Of a stretch of 64,000 nt of DNA, positions 1 to 13,500 are shown piece by piece (position 1 is the first letter of the stretch; the number at the start of each line of letters is the position of its first letter). A program made the position numbers and the translations under genes. Where the stretch lies: contig CM051520.1 of NCBI GenBank assembly GCA_028015205.1, forward strand, positions 36,633,528-36,697,527. Direction: 5' to 3'. The notes under the pieces were generated by a model, which was not told the DNA's origin, ran no database searches, and worked only from the letters and a program-made list of their open reading frames with translations. This DNA comes from Mytilisepta virgata. Taxonomy: Eukaryota > Mollusca > Bivalvia > Mytilida > Mytilidae.

Positions 1-889
1 AATAATTACAACAACAATCTTTTATTACTGCAACAATCATCTATTTTTCAATATTTGCAATATTTTCTGAATTCTTTTTTCTTTTTCAAATCATTGTGGG
101 TTCCACAACAAAAGAAAAATTTATGGCCATTTTGAATCATTAAAAGATATATATATCACAGATATCACTATTTACTAATAAACTAATAAACTAAAAAATG
201 CAAATACTTTTTCCACCGACAATTAGATTTCAACTTCAACTTATTAAATAAAGAAACCACATTTCAGTCTACCATATTTTTCTCACTTATTTTTCAGGCC
301 AATTATTTGTCGCAAATAACAAATAAATTCAATTCTTCCATTCATCAAATATTTCTAACATGGCCTTATACACTTCAAAAACAAATACAATGTATATGTA
401 TTCTACTCTCTGTAACATTTATTCCATAGAGAGTTATTAGTAGAGTTCGTTAATAATGAAGTCCAGGGGACTCCCAATCTTATTTCGATATAGGCAATGT
501 TCGTTATAGTAGAAGAGTGCAGAGTTACCTCTCCTTTTAAAATTACGATCTGATAATTTTCTCTGTGTCAGTGTGAAACAATGTTTAATGTTCTAATACA
601 AGTGAATTAAATAATTTTATTTTTTTTTAAATGTATCTTTGTTGCAAGAATTTACTTCTATTCCAATAAAATATAATTTGAAAATCAGTTTCACTTCTGA
701 ACCACAAAGATGAATTATGCAGAATATTCTGAAGTATAACAGAGCTCTTATATGAATAATCCTGCATTACCTTCTATATAAAAAGTTGTATTCTAATATG
801 ACGTCAAACGATATATTACCCGATATATCCACCTCTAGCACATGCGTATAGAGGCTTTTTTATAGAAATGTGAATTGTTTGATCTTTAA
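1..889. other. AT-rich non-coding sequence, no gene seen
   Basis: No convincing exon or RNA gene is visible on either strand. A block near 795-870 (TCTAATATGACGTC followed by a TTACCCGATATATCCAC-like stretch) resembles one near 44995-45060, so part of it belongs to a dispersed repeat. It lies downstream of the last UBASH3 exon found and could be intron or 3' flank of that gene. Confidence 0.4.
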
Positions 890-2068
890 CAAGAAACTAG
901 AGGCTGTCAAGAGCCTGTATCGCTCATCTGGAATTAACTTTTTACCTTGAGCAGGACTAAAAATGTAAGTGTTGTAGTCAATTTGGATGGTTTTTCTATA
1001 GGGTTCTATGTTAAACTAAGTTCAGCTACGGCAGTCATCTTGGTTGACATTCCAGGTCAATGGAAACATTTCTAAAAAAGAACCATCTAAGGACCATAAG
1101 TTTTGTTCCAACTGGCTAAGTGGTTTCAGACAAGAAGATTTTTAAATGAATTTTCCCATAGGGTTCAATATTTAAATAAGTTCGGCCGTGGCGGCCATCT
1201 TGGTTCACAGTTCACGAATTTGGACATATTTCTGAAAGAGGACCTACTAAGAACCATTGCTGCCAAGTCTGGTTCCAATATGTCAAGTGGTTTCAGATAA
1301 GAAGATTTTTCAATGAACTTTCCCATAGGGCCTTATGTTAAACAAAATTCGGACGAAATTCTTAAAGAGGACCATCTAACGACCACTGCTACCAAGTCTA
1401 GTTCTAATTGGCTTAGTGGTTTCAGACAAGAAGATTTTTGAGTAATTTTCCCATAGGGTCCCAATTGGCCCAGTCTTTTTAGAAGAAAAGATCTTTTTAA
1501 AAGGAAAGTTTATGCCAGATGCCGCCTTTAAAGTGCAAAAACTCCTATAAGGGGTCAATCAATGATTTTGGTTATGTTGACTTATTTGTAGATCTTACTT
1601 TATTGAACATTTCTGCTGTTTACAGTTTGTCTTTATCTATATTAAATAATATTCAAGCTAATAAACTAAAACTGCAAAATTTCCTTAAAATTTACAATTC
1701 AGGGGCAATAACCCAACAAAGGGTAGACAGATTCGTCTGAAAATTTCATGACAGGTAGATCTTGACCTGATGAACATTTTTACCCAGTCAGTTTTGCTCT
1801 AAATGCTTTAGTTTTTGAGATACAAGACAAAAACTGCAATTTACCACTATGTTCTATATTTAGCCATGTCGGCCATGTTGGTTGACAGGCATCAGACACA
1901 ATTTTTAAACTAGATACCCTAATGATGCTTGTGGCCAAGTTTGGTTCCATTTGGCCCAGCAGTTTCAGAGGAGAAGATTTTTGTAAAAGTTAACAGACAA
2001 CAGACAACAGAAGATGGACGCCAAGTGATGAGAATAGCTCATTTGACCCTTTGGGTCAGGTGAGCTAA
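890..2068 (+). repeat. Composite element, family R, with internal ~165-bp tandem units
   Basis: The element opens with a head module (AGAGGCTGTCAAGAGCCTG, then TCGCTCATCT) and ends with a tail module in which a small GACCC/GGGTC hairpin is followed by AGGTGAGCTAAAAA. Between them are degenerate tandem copies of a unit of about 165 bp, recognisable by GACCATCTAAGGACCA, GTTTCAGACAAGAAGATTTTT, CCCATAGGGTCCTATGTTAA and GGCCATCTTGGTTGACA. The same head and tail bound the copy at 33607-35063. Short open frames inside it come from the repeat and are not genes. The layout resembles the non-autonomous bivalve elements (pearl/HINE type) that carry central satellite-like arrays; that assignment is inference. 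Confidence 0.75.
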
Positions 2069-2449
2069 AAATGTCTTTTTCACACGAAATTGTTTATCTT
2101 TACAAAGAAATCATGTGATACAACCACAATAGTTGTGTACAACAACAATTATGACAATGTTGTACACTGCAATACAGATTTATGTAGGCAGTGCCATCTT
2201 GATTTTTGAACGATGTGACGGTTACTGCAGTTAAGTCTGTGAAACATGTTTCATTAATTTTTCTAGTGTAAATGATGAATTACATAATTTGACTGTGCAA
2301 ATGGTTATCTTATGAAAAAATTTTTATTCAAAATATGCTCATAAAAGGACAGAATGCAACATATTAATCACAAGAGAAATGGAATTGCCAAAACAATGTT
2401 AGATACATATAGGGCAACTCAAATGAGCAAAATTAGCGTATTTGTCCTA

Positions 2450-2626
2450 TTAGAATAGAAAAAATTCATGGTGGTTATAGATTTGAAGTCATTTACACAT
2501 GGGCTGGGCCTTTATATTCGTATTTTATACCTTGCATATGCTTGGTATCAAATATCCAAATATAAAGGCCCAGTCCATGTGTAAATGACTACAACTCTAT
2601 AACCCCATGAATTATTTCTTAATTAT
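2450..2626. repeat. Foldback element, AATTCATGG family
   Basis: Two arms of about 75 bp are near-perfect inverted copies. The left arm begins AGAATAGAAAAAATTCATGG and the right arm ends CCATGAATTATTTC. The centre holds CATGGGCTGGGCCTTTATAT and its complement. Related hairpins sharing the AATAATTCA ends lie at 24120-24290 and 43185-43350. No coding capacity; this is a MITE-type unit. Confidence 0.8.
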
Positions 2627-3394
2627 AAAAAAATGTAACTGCAGGCCATGTTTATTGTTTGATTTGAAAAAAAGTCTTGATTGACATCATAAACAACTGA
2701 TTAGTCTTAAATTGATGAAATGTACAAATCTTGTGCATCAAAACTGGTATGATAGAATTTTATTTTTAACAACAAAGATGCGACTATTCAATTTCCAATT
2801 ACCAATAACGGAAGTGTCAAGTTCAATTTACCATTGTAATATGTGATCGTCAATTTTCTTCGTTATAACAGCTCACTTAATAATAAAAACGTTGCTTGGG
2901 ATTAACATTCTCTTCGTTATAATCCTGATTTCATTATAAAAAGTTCGTAATAAGCCTACAAAAATACACTGTTTGAATATTAATGGGACCAGGAATTAAT
3001 CTTCAATTTGTTATAGGCCTGTACGTTATAAATTAACTCTACTGTATAAAGTACAAGAGTGCTTTTCACAAAATATCTTCAGAGTAAAATCACTCGTAAG
3101 TAATAATAGAATCTGTATAAATTGAGAGTAATTTTACTCTTAAGATTTTTTCTGAAAAGCCCTACTGGATGTTAATAGCGCCAAAACAAACAATTTTAAT
3201 TTTTATGGAAATAAACTTCTCCTCTCTTGCTTACATCCAAAAATGCATACAAACTTCTTGTTATTATACATGTAAATTTATATCTAACCTATGAGCATTT
3301 TAAAAAAAAATAAAATATGTTAAACTATTATTTGGCTCTAATGCTAATCTTGGATAGGAGCAGGTTCATCAGATATATTTCCCAGAGGGGAGCA
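2627..3394. repeat. Repeat-like AT-rich sequence with a second small foldback
   Basis: Positions 2770-3050 contain several spaced TTCGTTATAA-type motifs, typical of degenerate inverted-repeat elements. Positions 3056-3166 form a clear hairpin: the arm AGTGCTTTTCACAAAATATC... pairs with ...GATTTTTTCTGAAAAGCCCT around a loop of about 30 bp. No exon was recognised here. Confidence 0.55.
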
Positions 3395-3550
3395 TCTAGG
3401 TAGCACGAACTGCTTACCCTTCCGGAGCACCTGAGTTCACTCCTGGTTTTTATAGAAGTTTGTGTTGTTCATTGTTTTTTTAGTTTTCAGTGTTTATTTG
3501 TTGTGGTTGAGATTGTTCATTTGTCTTCCCTGGGTTTGTCTGTTAATGGA
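3395..3550 (+). repeat. Dispersed repeat block (GGAGCACCTGAGTTCACTCC)
   Basis: This block contains GCTTACCCTTCCGGAGCACC and TTCACTCCTGGTTTTTATAG. An inverted copy occurs at 38262-38390, where the same phrases read on the opposite strand. In both places it directly abuts family R tandem units, so it may be a module of the same composite element. Confidence 0.65.
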
Positions 3551-3574
3551 TTACGTTTTTTGGATTGTCATCTT

Positions 3575-4230
3575 TAGTACCACTGCTGCCAATAGGATTC
3601 CAATTATTTTACTGGATTTTAACTGAATTTTCCCATAGTGTCCTATGTTAAACAAAATTTGACTGTAGTGACCATCTACGTGTTATCTGATACAAATCTG
3701 AAAGAGGACCACCTATGGACCACTGCTGCCAAGTTTTTTTTTCCAATTAGATAAGTACATTTACACATGTGGTTTCAGACAAGCTCTTTAAATGTATTAA
3801 CCATTGGGTCCTATGTTAAAGATGGGTGACAATGTTATAATTCTGAATAGGACCACCCAAAATTACTGATCCCAAGTCTGATCCCAATTAATTATTGGCT
3901 TAATTTAATAAAAGAACATCTTAAAGTGAATTTCTTATAAGGTCCTATGTTAAACTAAGTTCACCAGTTGCAGCCAGCTTGGATGAGTAGTCTGGGTCAT
4001 CAGTTACAATTTTGAAAGAGGCTGTCAAATTGGTTCTAATTGACTCACTGATTTCAGATAAATAGATTTTCAAGTGAATTTTCCAATAAGGTCCACAGGA
4101 CTTTAAACTTTGTTCTGTGGTAGCAACTATCTTGGATTTCGAGCAGGTTCATCAGATATACAGTATTTCTGAAAGAGCACCATCTATGGACCATTTATTT
4201 GGCACTAATAATATGGGTCTTGTCTTAAGA
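3575..4230 (+). repeat. Family R tandem array, degenerate
   Basis: About four degraded copies of the ~165-bp family R unit, marked by CCATCTA.GGACCA, CAGACAAG and TCCTATGTTAAA. The tail module is not obvious. Position 4230 is about 70 bp from the donor site of UBASH3 exon 11, so the array sits close to coding sequence. Confidence 0.6.
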
Positions 4231-4298
4231 ATGTAAATATGAGTCATCCACATGTAAATGATTATCCAGCATAAAAGTATATAAAACCTTCTATATAC

Positions 4299-4535
4299 CA
4301 TTTTTCTCATGTAACTTCAAAATCTCTCTAGTTGTCTTATTACATCTATCATAAAGGTCATCTACAGTTTCATCTGGATCTAAATCTTCCCTCATGTACT
4401 TAGGGCAGTAATTTGTAAGAATTGGTAGCCCTTCATCTGTAAGCTCCTGAGGGTCCATGAATTTTGGCACTCCTACATGATATGTCCATTCAAACAGACC
4501 AGGCTCTATCTTTACTTTGTTTGTCAGTCTCAATG
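4299..4535 (-). CDS. UBASH3: UBASH3 exon 11: phosphatase domain, EPGLFEW segment
   Basis: The acceptor (TCTTTGCAG) precedes 4535 and the donor (ATG|GTATAT) follows 4299. The exon supplies 237 nt, phase 1 in and phase 1 out. It encodes residues 470-548, with [14 protein letters not shown] near the start. EPGLFEW is a conserved active-site loop of the UBASH3 phosphatase domain. The downstream helix ends LKLHEKNG, where the vertebrate protein continues into the segment with the second catalytic histidine. No continuation exon was recognised between 1 and 4298. Confidence 0.92.
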
Positions 4536-7500
4536 CTGCAAAGACATAAATTAACTAAAATTTAGAAAACTGGATTAATGTCATCTAATTTGATCTAATA
4601 AAGTCTTTAATTAAATGTTATTCTTTGCATTAAGTATCATAATTAACCAACAAACAAGTTTAATATGGCCATTTTGACCTTTTTTTATTACTGCTGTATC
4701 TATTCTTCAATGTTTGTAATTATAGTTTTGGTATTCAATGTTTTAAGCTGTTAGTACAACAAATGAGTTGTTAATCAACAAAACATATCATAGAATTTAT
4801 TATTAACACCACTGGTGTAATCCAAGTCTTCTGATTTTCACCAGCTCGGTTGCTATTACAGTTGATTCTTGTTTGTCTCAAAATCGCTAGAGTCAAAATT
4901 TCGGTTATCTCGAATTATTTTTTTCCTGTGCTGAGCAGACGACAGTATAATCTATGTATTTTTTATTCCTTTTGTCTTGAAATTTGATGAGTCGAAATTT
5001 CGGGTATTTTGAACTGATATAACGTACTCATGGAATATAATTAGTGCAAAATAAACTCATTATGCCAAATTCATTAATTATCTATACAGGTGAACCAAAT
5101 ATTCACACCTGTCAACCTGTCAATCAATTCCGGAAATTTCGTTTCATTCGAATTATGTTTTGATAACAATTTTGTTTCCACTTAAATGTTTATTAGGTTG
5201 TTAAAATTAACTATTATGATTTTATTTTAAAAATATATTTTGCCTTAATAAAATGAAGTTTTTTTTACAGTACATGTAAACGTCCTATTTATTAACACTA
5301 TGGTCTTTATAAAATTTGGATTATGTTAATGAGGCATGACTTTAAAGGATTATCAAATTAAGAAACAAAGTCTAATTAAGAATCAATCTCCTTACATTCA
5401 GACATTAATGAGACAATCGTCATTAATCAAAATTATCAGATGACCCAAGCTGATAATGACTTGGCCGGTGTTATAAAATCTGTCAAGATTAAAAACATTA
5501 ATTTGACATTTTGAGCAAGTTAAAGTAAGTTTTGATAAGAATCAAACAATAAATCATCAAAAACAAAAATTGAACATACAAATTTACAAAAGGAATCTGG
5601 ATATCAGTCAATGTTTATCTCCCTTGTCCAAAACTCAATGATTTTCAATTCCTTTTCAGTCAAACTTCGGCTACTTCGAACCCATTCCACTGGTCCCTTG
5701 CACTTTGAGATAGAGATTCAACTTTATTTCAATATTTAAGCCCGGATACTTTAACTTTTAAAAAATATCTCTTTCCGTAGATTGTTTTGGCTTTTCTCTT
5801 TTTTGACATTGCAGTGATTCTAGCAGAAACATTGATAGGGGGAGATTACAACAAATAGATGAAGAGAAATTTTGGAGAGAGGTCTGGGAATTTAAGGCAC
5901 CCATTAGATCTGGCTCAAATATATGTCAGGAAGTTTACTACTGTTTGGAGGATTATTTCTGCCACATTTGTTCCTGTTACATATTTTTGGAGACTAATTT
6001 CAGTTGGGATTAGGCAATATAACTTACTTCAGCAACTTGCAATGAATTACATGTTGACATCATTTTAGCAGTTAAAAACAACAAGATTATTTTCTTTAGA
6101 CTTAAATTTACAGGACTTCCTAAACCCATAACATACTAGTTGTTGTTTTAACATTTTCAGTTGTTTTTAACAGCATCTCAACATCCAAACGAACAATTTC
6201 GAATTTGGAAATTAGCAAGTCGTAGTTTGTTTCCGAAATGAATGAAGTTCATCTAAAAATTTCACATTTTTTCGAAGTAATCTTTTATTTTAATTGCATA
6301 AAAACATTCATAAAACAAATCGAAAGACTCCGCAAAAACGAAAAGATGTTTTAGTTCTGCAAATTATTCACAACGACCATACCTTTTACTTTGTTGTCAA
6401 AATGTTCCGTGTATTATACAGTAGAATTAAGCTTTTTTGTTGGATTTCAGAGGTTAAAACAGGGTCCCTATAATCTATCAATGCAAAAAAAATGGTATCT
6501 AATGTTCAAACTTAATATTAATATGCAAATTCCCTTACACAAATATGCATATAAATGAGGTGCCTGATACCTTTATAAACTTCCACTGCAGTCTCAACAC
6601 ATCGTAATGATGGAGATGTGTACACTTCAGTAATGTTTGGATCTGTTTTATACAGGTATTCTCCTGAAAAAAAAATCAACTAAGAAATAATTCACTCAGA
6701 AACCAGGATTACTGTTAAATATTTCATTTATTGCACATATTGGTTATCTTATAGTAAATATTTAATATTTTTTTCATCAGGAAAGGATGTTGTGCTCTAG
6801 GTATACTGTGTAATAGAAACGAGTATATGAGTATTTATGTATTTAGTTTGGACTTAAGCATTTTTTAACAAAACTTTGTACCATGTGTTGTCTGCAGCTC
6901 CTCCTACATTACTTGCATGATTCTCATGAAACTTTATGGAGTGCTAGATCAAATTATGGAGATGTGCATATGTCAGGATTTTCTGTTTGGGCAAGTACTT
7001 TGAAAAATAAAAAAAATTAAGTATGTTGCGAAACAGCCCATGCGACGATAACAAGAAAAATAAATGGAAATGGTGAGCTGTCAAAAGAGCATAAAACGAC
7101 TAAAATGTATGAAATACACAAGTCGAACAAAACAAAATACAAAATCGTAAAAAAAACAACAACAAACTAAAAAGTTAAAAACACCCAACGTTTCGACCAA
7201 TATGGTCTTGATCACGAGCATGTAAAAAAATTTTAAAAAAAAGATGTTGACTCTTCAAAACCAAGAGCAAGACCGAGTCCGTACATAAAATGTAAACAAA
7301 AACAAAAAATTATTTGACGTGGGTGTCAATCAGTAAACGTACTTCATAGAAAATACATAAATGGCAAGGTAGATAGTAAAACTATATAATAGTAAAAATA
7401 AACAGCTGCACCACAAGCGCATGATATGCCCATCGTCTTGTGAAAAAAACATAATAAATGTTTTGGGAATCCTCCTTTATTTAGTGGAGCTGCTGGTGGA

Positions 7501-10500
7501 ATGTATATGGAAACCCAGCAAAACATAAGCGTGTAAACTTTTAAGCAATAGAGATACGGCGCGAAATGTGACCAAAAAAGACTACCTTTTTTACCAAAAA
7601 GCTCAATCAAAATTCAATAACTCAAAAATAAAATAATCATCACGAAAAAGTATAGAGATCTTCAGATTAATATAACTAAGAAGCGTGTAAAGTTTTATGC
7701 AATAATCATAAATCGTTTGTGAGATACGGCGCGACATGTGAAAACCCCCCTCCCTTTTTTTTTACAAAAAACTCAAAAACTCTAAAATAAAATTTTGAAT
7801 CATCATCAAAAAGTATACAGATCTTTAGATTAATATAACTAAGAAGTGTGTAAAGTTTTAAGCAATAATCATAAATCGTTTTTGAGATACGGTGCAACAT
7901 GTGAAAAAAAAACACAATTCTGTTTTAGTTACAAAGTCCCATAACTCAAAAAGTTTTAATCTTATTTTCACCAAAAAGTATACAGATCGTTTGACCATCA
8001 TAAGAAACAATTATGTTAAGTTCCGTGAAATTTGAACGAGTCGTTCTCAAGTTACGGCGCGACATGTTTACGACGGACAGACGGACGCCGGACATTTGTA
8101 TACCGTAATACGTCCCGTCAAAATTTTGACGGGCATATAATAAGTAAAATAATATATTTGACATATGATGTATAGAAAACTTACCATATATATGATAACT
8201 GTACCGCAAAAAGTTAGTATGCATACTTAGTAAATGAATTGAAATTAAAATTTTTTACATTAATTCAACGGGGTCGGAGTGTCCCAAGGCTAAAAATTAT
8301 TTTCTGCTCAAGGCGTTGTTTATATTGTCTTCCTCCGTTAACTGTCCTTAAAACGGTTATGCGAACATCTGACGAGCTGTGACCAGGCAATCGAAAGTGC
8401 CTAGTTTGAAAAATAGGATGATTTGAACTTTAGCAAATGTTGTTATCAATCTGATTACTCACAGGATTCTCATGAAACTTTATGGAGTTTTAGATCACAT
8501 TATGGAGAAGTGCATATTGTCAGCATGTTCTGTTTGGGTGAGAACTTTCAAAAATACTATGATATGAACTTAAGCATTTTTTAACAAAATGTTGTTGTCG
8601 ATCCAAACTCCTCCTACAGTATTTGCAGGATTCTCATTGAGTAGGCTTCAAAACGGACATTTTGGAGGGTAGTTGTCCCTTTCAGGACAGTTATAAGTTT
8701 AATTATAATAGGTCTTAAATCATGTTTTGTTGTAGATACCATCTGTTTTTGGCAGAGACATCAAACATCAAAAATAATTCTTTAAGAAGACCAATTTAGA
8801 GTATTCAACAAATTTGTGCTATACACAATTCACCAAACATCTCACTTGCAGATACAACAAACGACAAATTAAATTCTTATTTCTGACTTGCAAATTCTGC
8901 CTAAATATTCCTAAAACATTTAGACAGAATTAATTGTTTAAGTTTATGATATTTTCATCTTGTCCTTATACGGTTATTCTCCTACCATTAACTTTTGAAC
9001 ACATTACATGTTCTTCATATCAAATGAGAATCAGCTGATTGCAAATGTAAGAGGAAAAGAATTGTTTTATGCCAAATATTGGTCCATTTGCTTTTTCACC
9101 AGCATACTAAAATTCATTTTCATGTCTTGCCCTATTCTGTTACTTCTTTCAGTCATATCTTGTTTTAAACAAGTTCATAAAAAATACAACATTTAAGGTA
9201 TTTTGAAGATGCCTGTTGAATATTATTCTTATATAAATTTGTAGACTACCTGTAAGCCTTGCTTGAAATTTGCCAACTTCTGTTAGAGGTGGGTCATAAT
9301 TATACTCCAGATATATCTTCCTTTTGTACATTTTTTCTGGTAAATTCATATTTATTCTTGTGTAATTACCTAAATTATAATCATAAAATCAAATCAAATG
9401 TGCAATATATAATCTTCATGGTATATAAGACGATATACAAAAAGAAATGAGCAGCTAAACTGATAGAAAAACAGAATTGATTCTATCACTGTTTGAATCC
9501 TTTGGCCAAACTGCCCAAATGCATACATGCCAAATTTTCCAATTGGCACATAAAACATTTAAATTTTGTAGAGCTTCATCCACTTATGACATTCATGCAA
9601 CAAATCAATTGAATTGGCTCAATAGTTTCTTACAAGAAGAGCTTTAACGATAAGTCCAATCAGAATGAATATCCGATCGGCACAAAAAACATACTTTTTG
9701 TAGTGGTCTATCAAATGATCATTCATACGTCCAAAAAATTTCAATTGGTTTGGTAGTCCCCGACAAGAAGACCTTTGTACCAAATTCCCCATAGGCTCCA
9801 ATGTTAAACTAAGTTTGGCTGTGGGAGCTATCTTGAATTTCCGATCGGCATCAAAAACATAAATTTTGTAGCGGTTCATCCAATGCTTGTTCATACATAA
9901 AAACATTTCAATTGGTTTGGTAGTTTCTGATAAGAAGACCATTATACAAATTTCCCCATAGGGTCCAATGTTAAACTTAGTCCGGCTGTGACGGCCATCT
10001 TGAATTTCCAATCAGCACAAAAAAGATTACTTTTGAAGAGGTTCATCCAAGGATCATTCATGCAACAAATCTATTCAATAGGCTCAGAAGTTTCTGACAA
10101 AAAGAGCTTTAAAGATAAATCCAATCCGAATGAATTATCTGCCCCTGGTAGCCATGTTGAATATCCAATCAGCACAAAAAACATACTTTTTGTACAGAAC
10201 CATCCAATGAACATTCCTGCCAAGTTTGGTTCAATTTAGACTGTTGGTTTCAGAGAAGAAGATGAAAATGTGAAATGTGGATGGACGATGGATGCAAAGT
10301 GATGGCAAAAGCTCACATGTCATTTTAGACAACTGAGCTAAAAAGTATGGAAAACCAATAATTTGACAATAATTTCTATCTCCAAGGGCAATAACTCTCA
10401 TAATAATTATCTGGTCAGCTTCAAAGTCAAACTTTGATCTGTAACTCATCATTATAAGCATGAATAACAAAAATATGATCAGTTGGTTTAATGATTTCTG

Positions 10501-13500
10501 ACAATAGTCTGGAAAACTGTAGTGTGACTGACGGACGGATTAACGGACTGAGACTGACTGACGGACAGCGTGCAAACCTATAGTCCCCTTCCGCGTTGCT
10601 GGTAAGGGACTAAATAGTATTAAGAAATGCTAAATATGAATGCATGGATACAACATGAATATCATGCCCTACATACTGTGTTGAACTTAGTTTATTGAGA
10701 GTGCTAACAAGAAGTTGATAGCAAATAAAAGAATAATGTGTCCATGGGACACGGATGTCCCCGCTTATAAATATGCAAGATTCAATGTACAAATTCAAAC
10801 CTACTGAGGTTTTGTTTTCAAAGTCAAGGGCAGTAACTCCCACAAAAAGTATCTTAAAGAACTCGTTTTCAAACTTGATCACGGTATCGTCAATGTTAAC
10901 ATTCCATATAAATTTGGTTAAAAGACTGTACAGCAAGAAATGTAGAATTGAGAGTGTTAACTATAAGTTGAAAGTGAAAATGTAAGTTAAGGGCAGTAAT
11001 TCGCACACACAGGGGACAATTATTGCAACCTTAACTTCTCACATTTGTTCCATTAATTTCTTTACTCACAGTTCACTCTCTAAAATCATAGATAACATAT
11101 TCTGTTGTAATTTTTTAGTTGCCATTTCCTCATATATACTGATAAAACTGTTATATGTTATATCATGTGCTTGCTCCCTTTTTTATTTACCTCCTTTAAT
11201 AATCAATAATTTCTGCTACCAGGAATAATAAGCTTTTTACCATTCTATGTCATACGAAGATATCATCCCATCCATATTCCTATTCCAAGCCAAGCAGTTT
11301 ATTTCATGTGCTTAGCAGAGAAGTAGCAAATACAAAGATTAGAGGCTTTGCCTTGATCTGGCTAAGAAATGAACCCCCACAGCCACCCCATTCAAGACTG
11401 TCAAGCTCAACATGGTTCATTTGAATATATGATATCTATTTTGTACAAACCATCATCATCAAAAGCCTCTTCAAACCATCCTCTTCCCAATACAAAGTCT
11501 GGTCTTTCTCCATGTCGCATTATGAATAATTTACGGGGTCCAGATTTCCTAGGTGGTATGGTTGGTGGTCTCTCCATTTTTCTGATAAATTGGGGTGAAT
11601 CTTGACACAATGGTGTTTTATTTTTCATAACCTAGGAAAAAAATCCAGACTTCTATGTACCTAGTAATATATATTTTTGTAAAAATTCATTTTTTTACTT
11701 CCATCTCTCTGTTTAGTGTGTTACATTTGAAATTTTCAGATACTGTCCAGTGGAACCTCGAAAGTTTAGCAATCTTTTTTTTTTTTATTTTTATTTTTTT
11801 TTTCACAATTAAATTTTTACAGTAACAGATTGATACTGTCAAACTTTTTTTATTTGTGGTACACCAATTTTCATTGATTTCATGAACAACACAATCAGCA
11901 AATTTAAAAACACAACAATATATATATATATTTTCAATCATTTTATCAAGAGGAAATAAAAGAAGGCTTGAATTTCCTTTACAAAAATGCAATATCATTG
12001 TTTGATCTTCAGTAAATATGTCAACAAAGGATGAGTATGAGTAACAGTGATGACAGGGAAGAATGATTTTAGTTTGCTACAGGAAGAGATTTGGGCTAAG
12101 ATAAATTATTGAAAATAAAAAATACTTCAATGATGTAAACGATTTTGTATTAAAGTATTTATAAGGTTTTTATAATTAATTAATATAGTTAATAAATAAT
12201 TTCTTTGGTTGTGACAGCAAACATTCTTCTTTTATGAACAAGCCTCAAATGGTTATTAGTTAAAGATAATAATGAAATCGTTGATTGCACGTGTTGGATT
12301 TATTTCACATAAGATTTTAAACAATTTTCATCCATTAATAATGGCCTCATTTTATTTTTTTTTAGGGGGGGGGGATGACTTTAAATCTAAGGAATTAAGA
12401 AGAGAAAGTTTCATCAAACTACCTAGAGCGGTTAGTGAGTAGTTGAGGATAGAAGTTTTGAACCCCCCCTTTTTTTCAAAAATGTCAATTTTTACCAAAA
12501 AATTTTTTTAATTTTCTTAAAATGAAATATATATGCACACCTGTGCATTAATGTTAATGAACAGAGTAAGTTTCATCAAATTCCTTAGAGCGGTGTACGA
12601 GTAGTTGAGGATAGAAGTTTTGACCCCCCCTTTTTTTGCAAAAATGTCAATTTTTACAAACATTTTTTAAAATTTTCTAAAAATGAAATATATATGAACA
12701 CCTGTGCATTAAAGTTAATGCACAGAGAAAGTTTCATCAAATTCCTTTGAGCAGTTATGGAGTAGTTGAGGATAGTAGTTTTGACCCCCCTCCCCCCCCC
12801 CCCCCACCCCCTCTTTTTTTCAAAAATGTCAATTTTTACAAAAAAAAATTTAAATTTTCTAAAAATGAAATAAATATGCACACGTGTGCATTAAGGTTAA
12901 TGCACAGAGAAAGTTTCATCAAATTCAGGCAACACAAAAACCAGATGTCTCTTCTGAGTACACACAAGTGCAAATAATATACATTATCTAATACACAACA
13001 CTTTAAAATGCATTAAAAGAAATTGTTATGGTCAGGTGACAATTTTTTCTGAACAATCTTATTTTTTTAAATGTCACCCAAGTCTCAAATTGTCTCAAAG
13101 GTCAGCTGACAGGTCTAAGACTGGTATGTACCCACCAAAAGTATCTATTGAATATAAATCATAGGTCTACATGTAACATTTGTTGACAAGTGGACTTATT
13201 TGAGAAAATGTGATGAGATTCATTCAAGCATGTAGATGAAGTAAATGTCAGCTGTCAGACTGATACCTAATTGCCAAGAACAGACCAAACATGCCACAAG
13301 TCACTCAGGCGTGAAATAGAGGTCAAAGATCATTCTGGAGACGGGTGTTAGGCTGGCATGTACCAAATAAGGACTATCTATAGACCAAATATGATAGGTC
13401 TAGGTCTAAGTTGCTGAGAAATGGACTTAATCACGAAAATGTAATGCAAGTAGGCAATGGTTAGGTGACTTGTCAGACTGGCATGTACCCAACAAGAACT

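Larger units (their letters stand above)
6664..9249 (-). other. UBASH3 intron 9
   Basis: Holds a split tandem array (6840-7010 and 8410-8660) and a composite element (7180-8140), listed separately. The rest is AT-rich with no recognisable exon or RNA gene. Confidence 0.5.
9370..11450 (-). other. UBASH3 intron 8
   Basis: Almost entirely repeat: a divergent family R array (9480-10345) and two pieces of another composite family (10345-10612 and 10735-11010), listed separately. 11010-11450 shows no recognisable feature. Confidence 0.5.

Noticed and set aside
1..4298. Final UBASH3 phosphatase exon with the second catalytic histidine
   Set aside because: Searched on the minus strand for a GHA/AHAS-type motif with splice sites; none recognised, so it is taken to lie outside the window.
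9619..10011. 130-codon minus-strand frame
   Set aside because: Shadow of the family R-like tandem array.
11369..11605. Plus-strand frame opposite UBASH3 exon 8
   Set aside because: Antisense shadow of the RHGER exon.
12360..12930. CRISPR-like regular repeats
   Set aside because: Units are ~161 bp tandem copies without unique spacers, in a eukaryotic intron; the same applies to the other arrays.
12747..12977. Open frame with a proline run
   Set aside because: Translation of the poly-C tract in a ~161-bp tandem repeat; no domain.
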